A stretch of DNA of 64,000 nt. Source: Candidatus Rokuibacteriota bacterium. GTDB taxonomy: Bacteria > Methylomirabilota > Methylomirabilia > Rokubacteriales > CSP1-6. Below are positions 12,449-20,814 of the stretch, one piece after another. The notes beneath the pieces were generated by a model. That model was not told the DNA's origin. It did no database searches and saw nothing but the letters and a program-made list of their open reading frames with translations. The stretch lies in NCBI GenBank assembly GCA_003220225.1, contig QHRU01000038.1, positions 39,722 through 103,721 on the forward strand. The letters are read 5' to 3'. How positions within the stretch are numbered: the first letter of the stretch is position 1; every line of letters begins with the position of its first letter. The translations under genes and the position numbers were made by a program.

Positions 12449-13473
12449 TGGCCAACGGGGCGAAGGTGCGCGCCGGCGTCGTCGGCACCGGCCACATGGG
12501 CCAGTACCACGTGCTCGTGTACGCCGAGCTGCCGGACGTCGAGCTGGTCGGCGTGGTCGACACGGACGCCGCGCGCGCGGCCGCGGTGGCCAGGCAGTAC
12601 GACACGCAGGTCTTCGCCGACCATCGGGCGCTCGTCGGCCGCGTGGACGTCGCGAGCGTCGCCGTCCCCACCGGCGAGCACTTCGCGGTCGCGCGCGACC
12701 TGCTCGAGGCCGGGGTCAGCGTGCTCGTGGAGAAACCGATGACGCCGACGCTGGAGGAGGCGCGCGCGCTCTTCGCGGTGGCCGAGCGCACCGGCGCCGT
12801 CCTGCACGTCGGCCACGTCGAGCGGTTCAACGGCGCCGTCGAGGAGCTGCGGCAGATCGTGCGCGCGCCCATCCTCATCGAGTCGCGCCGGCTGGGACCG
12901 TTCGCGTCGCGCGTGCAGAAGGACACGGTGGTGATGGACCTCATGATCCACGACATCGACATCGTGCTGGGTCTCGTGGACTCGCCGCCCCTGCGGCTGG
13001 CCGCCCAGGGCGCCGCCGTGCACTCGCCCGTGACCGACGTGGCCAGCGTCCAGGTCCGGTTCGAGTCGGGCACGATCGCCATCATCACCGCGAGCCGCGC
13101 CACCGAGGAGAAGGTCCGCACGCTGGCGATCACCATGCACGACGCCTACGTCCACCTCGACTACACGGACCAGGACATCCGCGTCTACCGGCGCGCGAAA
13201 CAGCAGTACACGATGAGCCGCAAGGCCATTCGCTACTCCCGCGCCTCGCTCGTCGAGCATCTCCAGGTGCACCGCGAGAACCCGCTGAAGCTCGAGATCC
13301 AGCACCTGATCGCCGCCCACCGCCGGCGCCAGGCGGGGCGGAAGGTCGAGCTGAACCTCGCCGAGGATCTCACGTCGCTCGCGATGGCCCTCGAGATCGA
13401 GCGGATGATCCGCGACGGCGTCCCCGAGATCGCGTGGCCGAAGGACCTGCCGTGGAGCGGTCGCTCGGACTGA
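12448..13473 (+). CDS. Gfo/Idh/MocA-family oxidoreductase in the lpx operon (GnnA-like by position)
   Basis: NAD(P)-dependent sugar oxidoreductase of 341 residues. The N-terminal Rossmann fold has GVVGTGHMGQYH (about 8-19) and the family EKP motif in VLVEKPMTP (about 95). The C-terminal alpha/beta domain holds GHVERFNGAV and a DLMIHDIDI motif typical of the family. The position between lpxA and lpxI/lpxB matches gnnA of Acidithiobacillus, which oxidises the 3-OH of UDP-GlcNAc for synthesis of the 3-amino sugar of amide-linked lipid A. The transaminase partner gnnB is not present in the window, so this role is only inferred. Gfo/Idh genes of unknown role next to lpxA also occur in other phyla. 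Overlaps lpxI. Confidence 0.85.
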   Translation: MANGAKVRAGVVGTGHMGQYHVLVYAELPDVELVGVVDTDAARAAAVARQYDTQVFADHRALVGRVDVASVAVPTGEHFAVARDLLEAGVSVLVEKPMTPTLEEARALFAVAERTGAVLHVGHVERFNGAVEELRQIVRAPILIESRRLGPFASRVQKDTVVMDLMIHDIDIVLGLVDSPPLRLAAQGAAVHSPVTDVASVQVRFESGTIAIITASRATEEKVRTLAITMHDAYVHLDYTDQDIRVYRRAKQQYTMSRKAIRYSRASLVEHLQVHRENPLKLEIQHLIAAHRRRQAGRKVELNLAEDLTSLAMALEIERMIRDGVPEIAWPKDLPWSGRSD

Positions 13474-14264
13474 TGTGCGGCGCCGGCGAGCTGCCGGCGC
13501 TGATGGCCGCCGAGGCGCGACGGCGGGGATGGCGCGTCGTCGCCTTCGCGTTCGCTCGCGACACCGGCGCCGCCGCCCACGCCGCGCGCGTCGTCCCCGC
13601 CGCCATCGCCGAGATGGCGCCCGTCATCGCCGCCCTGCGGGAGGAGAAGGTCGCGGGCGTGCTCTTCTCCGGCAAGTTCTGGATGGGAGATCTCCTGCGC
13701 GCGGAGGCGGTGGACGACGCGCACCGCGCGATGGCGCGGCGCGCGGGCGGCCTGCTCGACGGCAACGTCAAGGCCGTGCTGCTCGCCACCCTCGGCTCGA
13801 TGGGCATCGAGCTGCTCGACCAGCGGCCGTTCCTGGGCACCGGCCTGCCCGGCGAGACGGTGCTCGGCGCGCGCGCGCCGACGGCGGACGAGTGGGCGGA
13901 CGTTCGCCGCGGCCTCGCCGTCGCGCGCGCGGCGGCGGATCTCGGCGTGGGACAGACGGTGGTCGTGCGCCGCAGCGTCGTGAGCGCGGTGGAGGCGATC
14001 GAGGGCACGACGGCGGCCATCCGTCGCGGCACGGCGCTGAGCGGCCCCGGCGCCGCCATCGTGAAGGCGGTGGGCGGCGAGCACGACTTCCGCTTCGACG
14101 TGCCGACCATCGGGCCGGAGACGATCGAGGCGGCGGCCGAGGGCGGCGCCACCGTCATCGCGCTCGAGGCCGAGCGCGTCTTCGTGCTCGAGCGGGAGGC
14201 GACGGCGCGGCGCGCCGACGCGGCGTCCATCGCGCTGGTCAGCACGCGTGGCGCCGGCGCCTGA
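13452..14264 (+). CDS. lpxI: UDP-2,3-diacylglucosamine pyrophosphatase, LpxI type
   Basis: Hydrolyses UDP-2,3-diacylglucosamine to lipid X and UMP, the step done by LpxH in E. coli. The ~270-residue protein is of the LpxI/DUF1009 family: N-terminal SLGLMCGAGELP, the KFWMGD segment, the central GTGLPGE, and a C-terminal domain with VVVRRSVVSAVEAIEGT and KAVGGEHDFRFDVPTIGPET. GTG 13452 is preferred because AAGGA (13441-13445) sits 6 nt upstream and the protein then begins like its relatives; GTG 13434 is possible. It overlaps the preceding gene by 22 nt and lpxB by 17 nt. Its presence explains why no lpxH is needed. Confidence 0.92.
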   Translation: MERSLGLMCGAGELPALMAAEARRRGWRVVAFAFARDTGAAAHAARVVPAAIAEMAPVIAALREEKVAGVLFSGKFWMGDLLRAEAVDDAHRAMARRAGGLLDGNVKAVLLATLGSMGIELLDQRPFLGTGLPGETVLGARAPTADEWADVRRGLAVARAAADLGVGQTVVVRRSVVSAVEAIEGTTAAIRRGTALSGPGAAIVKAVGGEHDFRFDVPTIGPETIEAAAEGGATVIALEAERVFVLEREATARRADAASIALVSTRGAGA

Positions 14265-15411
14265 GCGGCCGCGCTCCATCATGCTCGTCGCCGGCGAGGC
14301 CTCCGGCGACCTGCACGGGGCGACGCTGGCGCGCGCGCTGCGCGCCGCCGCGCCGGGCGCGCGGCTCTCCGGGATGGGCGGCCGCCGCATGGCCGCCGAG
14401 GGCGTCGAGCTGCTCGTCGACGTGACGGCCGCGGCCAGCATGGGCGGCACCGAGGCGGTCGGCGGCATGCCCGCACTCTACCGCGCGTACCGGCGGTTGC
14501 GGGCCGTCGTGACCGGCCCCGACCGTCCCGACGCTCTCGTCGTCATCGATTTCCCGGAGTTCAACCTGCGACTGGCGCGGGCCGCGCGCCGGGCGGGCGT
14601 CGCCGTCGCCTACTTCATCCCGCCCCAGGTGTGGGCGTGGCGGCCGTGGCGCGTGCGGCTCATCCGTCGCGTGGTGTCGCTCGTCCTCGCCGTGTTTCCG
14701 TTCGAGACCGCGCTGTATCGTCGGGCCGGGGTGCCCGTGGCGTTCGTCGGCCATCCGGTGCTCGACGCGCTCGCCGGGGCGCCGTCGCGCGCCGCCGCGC
14801 GCAAGGAGCTCGGCGTCGACGGCGACGCGCCCGTGGTGGGGCTCGTGCCCGGCAGCCGCCGCCACGAGGTCGCCGGCGTGCTGCCGATGATGCGCGAGGC
14901 CGCCGCCCTCGTCGTGGCCGCGCATCCCGACGCGCGCTTCCTGGTGGCGCAGGCGCCCACGGTGGACGCGGAGGACCTGCGCGTGGCCGGCGCACCGCCG
15001 TTCCGCGTCGTCACCGGCCGCACCTACGCCGTGATGCGCGCCGCCGATCTGCTGCTCGTGACCTCCGGCACGGCGACTCTCGAGGCCGCGCTGCTCGGCA
15101 CGCCGATGGTCGTCTGCTACCGGCTCTCGCGCCTCAGCGAGCTGCTCTTCAAGCCGCTCGTGCGCGTGCCGTGGATCAGCCTCGCCAACATCGCGCTCGG
15201 CCGCGCGGTGGTGCCCGAGCTCTACCAGCGCGGGCTGACAGGCCAGGCGCTCGGCCGCGAAGCGCTGCGCCTGCTCGATTCGCCGGCGGCGCTCGCCGGG
15301 CAGCGCGAGGCGTTCGGCGAGCTGGCCGGCCAGCTCGGCGCGCCGGGCGTCGGCGCGCGCGCCGCGCGTCACGTGCTCGAGCTGGCCGCCGGCCGCGCGG
15401 CGCGCCCATGA
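14248..15411 (+). CDS. lpxB: Lipid-A-disaccharide synthase
   Basis: GT19 glycosyltransferase joining lipid X and UDP-2,3-diacylglucosamine into the lipid A disaccharide at the inner membrane face. The 387-residue protein begins with the characteristic LVAGEASGDLHGA (about 13-25). It continues with DFPEFNLRLA, PPQVWAW and GHPVLD, then the C-terminal GT-B domain with LVPGSRRHEV and TSGTATLEAALLGTPMVVCY. It is the immediate metabolic partner of LpxI upstream. The stop overlaps the start of the DUF374 gene by 3 nt. Confidence 0.95.
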   Translation: MAPAPERPRSIMLVAGEASGDLHGATLARALRAAAPGARLSGMGGRRMAAEGVELLVDVTAAASMGGTEAVGGMPALYRAYRRLRAVVTGPDRPDALVVIDFPEFNLRLARAARRAGVAVAYFIPPQVWAWRPWRVRLIRRVVSLVLAVFPFETALYRRAGVPVAFVGHPVLDALAGAPSRAAARKELGVDGDAPVVGLVPGSRRHEVAGVLPMMREAAALVVAAHPDARFLVAQAPTVDAEDLRVAGAPPFRVVTGRTYAVMRAADLLLVTSGTATLEAALLGTPMVVCYRLSRLSELLFKPLVRVPWISLANIALGRAVVPELYQRGLTGQALGREALRLLDSPAALAGQREAFGELAGQLGAPGVGARAARHVLELAAGRAARP

Positions 15412-16073
15412 GCGCGCTCCTGGCGCGGATGCTGCCCGTGGTGGCCGCCTCCGCCGTCAGCGCGCTCGGCGCGACGCTCTCGGTGCGCGCGGCCGGCGTG
15501 GACGCGCTCCGGCCGCTCTGGCAGGCGCGCCGCCCGCTGATCTACGCCGTCTGGCACGGCCGCATCCTCATCGTGCCGTGGCTCAACGCGCGGCTTCGTC
15601 GGAGCGAGGGCGCCCGGCGCGTGCGCGTGCTGGCCAGCCGCTCGCGCGACGGCCAGCTGATGGCGGACTTCGCGCGGCGCTTCGGGCTCGACGTCGTGCG
15701 CGGGTCGTCGTCGCGCGGCGGACTGGACGCCCTGCGTGAGCTCACGCGCGCGATCCATGCCGGCGAGGACGTGGCCATGGTGCCCGACGGCCCGCGCGGA
15801 CCGGCCCGCCGGCTGCAGGGCGGCATCGTGGCGCTGGCCGCGACCACGGGTGCGCCGATCGTGCCGGTGGGCGTGGCCGCGCGGCCCGCGCGCCGTCTCG
15901 GCTCCTGGGACCGCTTCATGGTGCCGGCGCCGTTCGCCAGGTGCGCGGTGGTGTTCGGCGGCCTGCTCGAGGTCAAGGGCCATGACGATCGCGAGGACGC
16001 GCGCCTGCGCGTGGAGCGCGCGCTCGAGGACGCCACCGACGCGGCGGACGCGCTGGTCGGAGCACGCCGGTGA
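15408..16073 (+). CDS. DUF374 lysophospholipid acyltransferase-family protein
   Basis: A 221-residue protein of the DUF374 branch of the LPLAT superfamily. It has an N-terminal hydrophobic segment (LLARMLPVVAASAVSALGATL), then IYAVWHGRIL with the HGR motif used by this branch, LASRSRDGQLM, and VPDGPRGPARRLQGG, which corresponds to the substrate-binding block. DUF374 genes commonly sit between lpxB and waaA, suggesting a role in lipid A or Kdo-lipid acylation, but the substrate is not established. No canonical LpxL/LpxM is in the window. Overlaps waaA by 4 nt. Confidence 0.85.
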   Translation: MSALLARMLPVVAASAVSALGATLSVRAAGVDALRPLWQARRPLIYAVWHGRILIVPWLNARLRRSEGARRVRVLASRSRDGQLMADFARRFGLDVVRGSSSRGGLDALRELTRAIHAGEDVAMVPDGPRGPARRLQGGIVALAATTGAPIVPVGVAARPARRLGSWDRFMVPAPFARCAVVFGGLLEVKGHDDREDARLRVERALEDATDAADALVGARR

Positions 16074-17377
16074 CCTACGCGACGTACGTGCTCTACACCG
16101 CGCTGCTCGCCGCGGGCGTCACCGCGTACGCGCCGCTCGCCGTGGCGCGGCGCCTCACGCGCGGCGTGCCGCTGAACCTCCGGGCCCGGTTCGGCTACGG
16201 CGGCCAGGACGGACGGGGACCGCGCGGCTGGGTGCACGCCGTCTCGGTGGGCGAGGCGATCGCGGCGGCGCCGCTCGTGGAGGGCCTCCACCAGACGTAT
16301 CCGTCGCTGCCGCTCGTGGTCACGACGGTCACGCCGACGGGCGCGCGCGTCGTCACCGAGCGCTTCGCGGGGCTCGCGAGCCATCGCTACTTTCCGCTCG
16401 ACTTTCCCGGCGCCGTGCGCCGCACGCTGGCGGCCATCGACCCCGCGTTTTTCATCTGCATGGAGACGGAGCTCTGGCCCAACGCGCTGCGCGCGCTCGC
16501 CGCGCGGGGCGTGCCGACGATGATCGCCAACGGCCGGCTCTCCGACCGCTCCTTCCGGCGCTACCGGCTGGTCCGCTCGGCCCTGCGCGGCGTGCTGGCC
16601 GACGTCCGCGTCTTCGCGATGCGCTCGGACGAGGACGCGCGGCGGATCATCGCGCTCGGCGCTCCGGCGGAGCGCGTCGTGGTGACCGGCAATCTCAAGA
16701 ACGACGCGCCGGCGGACCCGGCCGGGGTCGCCGATCTCTGGCGGCGCCTGCTCGGCCTGTCGCGGGATCAGCGCGTGTGGATCGCGGGCAGCACGCACGG
16801 CGGCGAGGAGGAGGCCGCGCTCGCCGCGCACGCGGCGGCGGCGGCGGAGCACCCCGGGCTCGCGCTGATCCTGGCGCCGCGCCATCCGGAGCGGGTGGAC
16901 GAGGTGCTGTCGCTCATCGCCGCCCGCGGCCTCAGGGCGGTGCGCCGCAGCGCGCTGCCCGTTGGGCGCGCCGCCGGCGCCATCATCGTCGTCGACACCG
17001 TCGGCGAGCTGGCGCAGATGTACGCCGTCGCCGACGTCGTCTTCGTCGGCGGCAGCCTCGTGCCGCTCGGCGGCCACAACGTGCTGGAGCCGGCGTTGCG
17101 CCGCAAGCCCGTGCTCATGGGTCCGCACACCGACAACTTCCGCGAGGCCGCCGGGCTCCTGACGGCGAGCGGCGGCGCCCTCGTCGTCCACGACGCCGCG
17201 TCGCTCGGGTTCGAGCTGCGCCGGCTGCTCGCCGATCCCGGGCTGGCGGCGCAGCGCGGCGAGGCCGGCTTCGAGTCGCTCGCGGCCCAGCACGGCGCCG
17301 TGCGCCAGACGCTCGAGCTCGTCGCGCGCTTCCTGGCCCCGGAGTCGCTGGCCCGCTCCGGGGACGCCGGACGGTGA
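16070..17377 (+). CDS. waaA: 3-deoxy-D-manno-octulosonic acid (Kdo) transferase
   Basis: GT30 enzyme that transfers Kdo from CMP-Kdo to lipid IV-A on the cytoplasmic face. The 435-residue protein starts at GTG with an N-terminal membrane anchor (YVLYTALLAAGVTAYAPL). It has the catalytic-base region VHAVSVGEAIAA (about 55-66), METELWPN (about 129-136), then GNLKNDA, AGSTHGGEEEA and the C-terminal FVGGSLVPLGGHNVLEPA signature. Whether it adds one or two Kdo residues cannot be told. It is followed by a 100-nt gap, largely filled by a repeat, before lpxK. Confidence 0.95.
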   Translation: MTYATYVLYTALLAAGVTAYAPLAVARRLTRGVPLNLRARFGYGGQDGRGPRGWVHAVSVGEAIAAAPLVEGLHQTYPSLPLVVTTVTPTGARVVTERFAGLASHRYFPLDFPGAVRRTLAAIDPAFFICMETELWPNALRALAARGVPTMIANGRLSDRSFRRYRLVRSALRGVLADVRVFAMRSDEDARRIIALGAPAERVVVTGNLKNDAPADPAGVADLWRRLLGLSRDQRVWIAGSTHGGEEEAALAAHAAAAAEHPGLALILAPRHPERVDEVLSLIAARGLRAVRRSALPVGRAAGAIIVVDTVGELAQMYAVADVVFVGGSLVPLGGHNVLEPALRRKPVLMGPHTDNFREAAGLLTASGGALVVHDAASLGFELRRLLADPGLAAQRGEAGFESLAAQHGAVRQTLELVARFLAPESLARSGDAGR

Positions 17378-17412
17378 GCGCCGTGCGGCCACTCGGATTT
17401 CGGGGGGCCGCC

Positions 17413-17480
17413 GTGCGAGCCCGCTTCAGGAGCCGCAGCCGCAGGCGAGGCGACGCTGTGACGAGCGAGGCGAGCCTGTG
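17413..17480 (+). repeat. Intergenic start-codon-bearing repeat, copy at waaA-lpxK
   Basis: A 68-nt element filling most of the waaA-lpxK gap. It aligns with 29449-29522 at roughly 63 of 68 positions with one 6-nt gap. It contains two internal related blocks, GGCGACGCTGTGA and GGCGAGCCTGTGA. The final GTG of the element (17478-17480) is the start codon of lpxK. It shares the head TGCGAGC with the repeats at 26050-26220 and 45001-45124. Confidence 0.75.
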
Positions 17481-18575
17481 AGCGACCTGAGCGCGCGCGT
17501 CACGCGCGCCTGGCAGCGCGGGGTCGGCCCCGCCGGCTCGCGCGTTCTTGGCGTGGCCGCCGGCGGCTATCGCGGGCTCCTCGGCACGCGCGACTGGCTC
17601 TACGCGCGCGGCGTGCTCAAGTGCCGCGGGCTCGGCGTGCCCGTGGTGTCGGTGGGCAACCTCACGGTGGGCGGCACCGGCAAGACGCCTGCCGTCGAGC
17701 TCGCGGTGCGCACGCTCATGGAGCTCGGCCATCGACCCGCGGTGGTGAGCCGCGGCTACGGCCGGCGCGGCCACGGCATCCAGGTCGTCGCCGACGCCGC
17801 CTCCATCCGCCTGGATGCCGACGAGGGCGGCGACGAGCCGTTCCTTCTCGCCCGGCGGCTGCCCGGCGTGCCCGTCGTCGTGGGCGCCCATCGGTACGAG
17901 GCGGGCCGTCACGCCGTCGAGCGCTTCGGCGTCAGCGCGATCGTGCTCGACGACGGCTTCCAGCACCGCACGCTCGCCAAGGATCTCGAGATCGTGATGG
18001 CCCGGGCCCGCGCGCCGTGGGGCAGCGCGCGGCTCCTGCCCGGCGGGCCGCTGCGCGAGCCGCTCGCGGCCCTGGCGCGCGCGCACCTGATCGTCGTCAC
18101 GGGCGCGCGCGGCCGCGACGACGTCGGCGAGGTGGCCGCCGCCGCGCGGGTCCACGCCCCCGGCGTGCCGATCCTGGCCGCGCGTCACGTGCCGACCGAG
18201 TGCTGGGAAGCGGGCGCGATGCGCTATCTCGGTCCGGAGGCGCTGCGCGGGCTCAAGCTGTTCGCCTTCGCCGGCATCGGCTCACCGGACGGCTTCCGGC
18301 AGACGCTCGAGGAGACCGGCGCGCTCGAGGCGGGCTTCGCGCGGTTCGCCGATCACCACTGGTACTCGCGCGAGGAGGTGGCCGCGCTCGAGCAGCGCGC
18401 CCTCGCCGCGTCGGCCGTCGGCCTCGTGACCACGGAGAAGGACTGGGCGCGCCTGCGCCGGTTACCGCCCCGCGGCGTCCCGCTCTACGTGCTGGCGGTG
18501 CGGCTGGCGCTGCTCTCCGGAGCCGCGCAGTGGCGGGCGGCCTTCGCGCGCGCCTGTCCCGCGCCCTCCCCATGA
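17478..18575 (+). CDS. lpxK: Tetraacyldisaccharide 4'-kinase
   Basis: Phosphorylates the 4' position of the lipid A disaccharide, using ATP, at the inner membrane. The 365-residue protein has the P-loop in VGNLTVGGTGKTPAV (about 58-72). It also shows SRGYGRRG, DEGGDEPFLLARR, the LDDGFQHRTL motif (about 157-166, with the conserved DDGFQH) and a C-terminal TTEKDWARL. The GTG start lies at the last three bases of an intergenic repeat; no strong Shine-Dalgarno sequence precedes it. Normally lpxK acts before waaA; here it is the next gene. It overlaps waaF by 4 nt. Confidence 0.94.
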   Translation: MSDLSARVTRAWQRGVGPAGSRVLGVAAGGYRGLLGTRDWLYARGVLKCRGLGVPVVSVGNLTVGGTGKTPAVELAVRTLMELGHRPAVVSRGYGRRGHGIQVVADAASIRLDADEGGDEPFLLARRLPGVPVVVGAHRYEAGRHAVERFGVSAIVLDDGFQHRTLAKDLEIVMARARAPWGSARLLPGGPLREPLAALARAHLIVVTGARGRDDVGEVAAAARVHAPGVPILAARHVPTECWEAGAMRYLGPEALRGLKLFAFAGIGSPDGFRQTLEETGALEAGFARFADHHWYSREEVAALEQRALAASAVGLVTTEKDWARLRRLPPRGVPLYVLAVRLALLSGAAQWRAAFARACPAPSP

Positions 18576-19597
18576 TCTCGGCGCTCGCGGTGCGCCTGCC
18601 CAACTGGCTGGGCGACACGGTGATGGCCGAGCCGGCCGTGCGCGCGCTGCGCCGCGCGCATCCGCAGGCGCAGGTGCTGCTGGCGGGGCCGTGGGCGACG
18701 GTGCTCGGCGGCCAGGGGCTCGCGGACACGCTCGTGACCTATCCGCGCGCGTGGTCCGGGCGGCTCGCTGCCGCCGACGTCGTGCGGCGGCTCGCGCCCG
18801 ACACCGCCGTGCTGCTGCCCAACTCGGTCGAGTCGGCGCTGGCCGCCTGGTACTGGGGTGCGGGCCGTCGCATCGGCTTCGACGCCGGCGTGCGCGGCAA
18901 GGTGCTCACCGACGTCGTCGCGCTGCCCGAGCCGCGGCGCCACCAGATCGACGAGTACCTGATGCTCGCCGAGCGGTGTGGCGCGAGCGCCGACGACGCG
19001 GAGCCGACGCTCACGCCGCCGCCGGCCGACGGCGCCGCGCGGGCCGAAGCGCGCGCGCTGCTCGCCGAGGCCGGCGCGCACGGCGGACGCCGCACGGTCG
19101 GCGTGCACCTGGGCGCCGCCTACGGGCCGGCGAAGACGTGGCCCGCCGAGCGCGTCGCCGAGCTCTGCCGGCTGCTCGACACCGTCGGCGCGCGCGCTGT
19201 CCTGCTCGGCACGGCCGCCGAGGCGCCCGCGGCGGCGGCCCTCGCCGCCGAGGCGCCGGCGGCGACGCTGGCCGGGCGCGATCGTCCCGCGCTGCTGCCG
19301 TCGCTCCTCGCGGAGCTGGACGCGCTCGTGTCTGGCGACACGGGCGTGGCGCATCTCGCCACCGCGCTCGGCACGCCCGTGGTCGCGCTGTTCGGTCCCA
19401 CCGATCCCGCGCTGTCGGCGCCGCGCGGCCGCGCGGTGGCGCTGACCCACCCGGTGCCGTGCGCGCCGTGCTTCTATCGCGTCTGCCCGATCGAGCATCC
19501 CTGCCTGCGCGGGCTCGAGGCCAAGCGCGTGCGCGACGCCGTGCTGGCGCTGCTGGAGAGCGCGCCACCGCCGCGTCCGGCGCGGAGGCAGCAATGA
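18572..19597 (+). CDS. waaF: ADP-heptose:LPS heptosyltransferase II
   Basis: GT9 enzyme that adds the second L,D-heptose to the LPS inner core. From ATG 18572 it has 341 residues. The start VRLPNWLGDTVMAEPAVRALRR is typical of WaaF (PNWLGD). It continues with the GAAYGPAKTWP nucleotide-binding loop (about 177-187), SGDTGVAHLATALGTPVVALFG (about 252-273) and a C-terminal cysteine block CAPCFYRVCPIEHPCL often seen in WaaF. It overlaps the lpxK stop by 4 nt. Donor ADP-heptose would come from gmhB and the hldE genes further downstream. Confidence 0.93.
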   Translation: MISALAVRLPNWLGDTVMAEPAVRALRRAHPQAQVLLAGPWATVLGGQGLADTLVTYPRAWSGRLAAADVVRRLAPDTAVLLPNSVESALAAWYWGAGRRIGFDAGVRGKVLTDVVALPEPRRHQIDEYLMLAERCGASADDAEPTLTPPPADGAARAEARALLAEAGAHGGRRTVGVHLGAAYGPAKTWPAERVAELCRLLDTVGARAVLLGTAAEAPAAAALAAEAPAATLAGRDRPALLPSLLAELDALVSGDTGVAHLATALGTPVVALFGPTDPALSAPRGRAVALTHPVPCAPCFYRVCPIEHPCLRGLEAKRVRDAVLALLESAPPPRPARRQQ

Positions 19598-19668
19598 GCG
19601 CGCGCGTTGACTTGCCGACCGTCGAGCGGCGGAGCCCTGCGAAGCCGCGCCGACGGCAAATCCAATGA
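19594..19668 (+). other. Possible 24-codon bridging micro-ORF
   Basis: ATG 19594 overlaps the waaF stop (ATGA). The frame stays open for 24 codons to TGA 19668, which overlaps the next gene's ATG (again ATGA). The peptide is basic and resembles nothing I recognise. The DNA also carries an imperfect hairpin (TTGCCG near 19613 against CGGCAA near 19655). It may be a decayed repeat that happens to keep translation coupled rather than a gene. Confidence 0.2.
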
Positions 19669-20804
19669 CCGCGGGAGCGCTGACCGTCCTGCATCTCGCG
19701 GCCAATCGCTGGTGGACTGGCAGCGCCGACCCGACCATCCAGCTCGCGAGCGCGCAGCAGGCGCGCGGCCACCGCGTGCTGCTGGCGGTGCCGCCGGGCG
19801 ACCGATTCGAGGCCAAGGCGCGCGAGGCCGGGCTGACGCTGGTCGAGGGCTTCCACCTGCGCGCGCGGCTGGCGCCGTTGCAGATCGCCCGCGACGCCGT
19901 CCGGCTGCGCCGTGTCGCGCGCGAGCAGGCGGTGGACGTGCTGCACGCGCATCATTCCCACGACCACTGGCTCGCGCTGCTCGCGCGGCCCCGCAGCGGC
20001 GGGCGGCGGCCACCGGTGGCCCGCACGTTCCACGCGCTGCGCGCGGTGAAGCGCGACGCGGTGTCGCGCCGGCTCTACCGTCGCACGGACGCCGCGCTCG
20101 CCGTTTCGCGCCAGATCGAGGCGCGCTGCCGCGAGGCGGGCGTTCCTCCCGAGCGCGTGTACTGGACGCCGGGGATGGCGGACCTGCCGCGCTTCGCCGC
20201 CGAGGCCGACGGCCGCGCGGTCCGCGAGGAGTTCGCGCTGGGCGACGCGCCGGTGGTCGTGTCCGTCGCGCGGCTCGCGGCCAACCGCGGCCACGAGTTG
20301 CTGCTCGCGGGCTTTCGCGGACTGCTCGCCGATCTCCCCGCCGCGCGCCTGTTGCTGGTGGGCAAGGGGGAGACGCGCGAGCGCCTCGAGCGGCTCGTCG
20401 CCGGGCAGGGGCTCGCCCGACACGTCACGTTCGCCGGCTACCGCGACCGCGACCTGCCGTCGGTGCTGGCGGCGGCCGACTGCTTCGCCCTGATGGCGCC
20501 GGGCTCCGACGACTCGTGCCGCGCGGCGCTCGAGGCGATGGCGGCCGCACGCCCCGTCGTCGCGCGCGCGGTCGGCGCGCTGCCGGAGACGGTCGCTCAC
20601 GGCGAGACCGGACTCCTGGTGGAGGGCGACCGGCCGGAGGCGGTCGCGTGGGCGCTCCGCTCCGTGCTGACCGATCGCGCGCGCGCCCGCGCGATGGGGG
20701 CGGCGGGGCGGCGGCGCGCCGAGAAGGAATTCAGCCCGGCGCGCGCCGTCGAGACCGTCGAGCGTGCGTACCGCGCGATGCTCGGCGCCCGGCCGGCCCG
20801 GTGA
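19665..20804 (+). CDS. GT4-family glycosyltransferase (LPS core or O-chain assembly), first of three
   Basis: A 379-residue GT-B fold glycosyltransferase. The N-terminal acceptor domain opens with LTVLHLAANRWWTGSADP and has HAHHSHDHWLALL. The C-terminal nucleotide-sugar domain has VVVSVARLAANRGHELLL (about 196-213), LLLVGKGETRERLE, VTFAGYRDRDLPSVLAAADCF and DSCRAALEAMAAARPVVA, matching the E(x7)E region with D in place of the first E. Its location between waaF and waaG points to LPS core extension. Donor and acceptor cannot be read from the sequence. It is similar along its length to the next gene, so the pair probably arose by duplication. Confidence 0.85.
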   Translation: MTAGALTVLHLAANRWWTGSADPTIQLASAQQARGHRVLLAVPPGDRFEAKAREAGLTLVEGFHLRARLAPLQIARDAVRLRRVAREQAVDVLHAHHSHDHWLALLARPRSGGRRPPVARTFHALRAVKRDAVSRRLYRRTDAALAVSRQIEARCREAGVPPERVYWTPGMADLPRFAAEADGRAVREEFALGDAPVVVSVARLAANRGHELLLAGFRGLLADLPAARLLLVGKGETRERLERLVAGQGLARHVTFAGYRDRDLPSVLAAADCFALMAPGSDDSCRAALEAMAAARPVVARAVGALPETVAHGETGLLVEGDRPEAVAWALRSVLTDRARARAMGAAGRRRAEKEFSPARAVETVERAYRAMLGARPAR

Positions 20805-20814
20805 GAGCTCGCCG

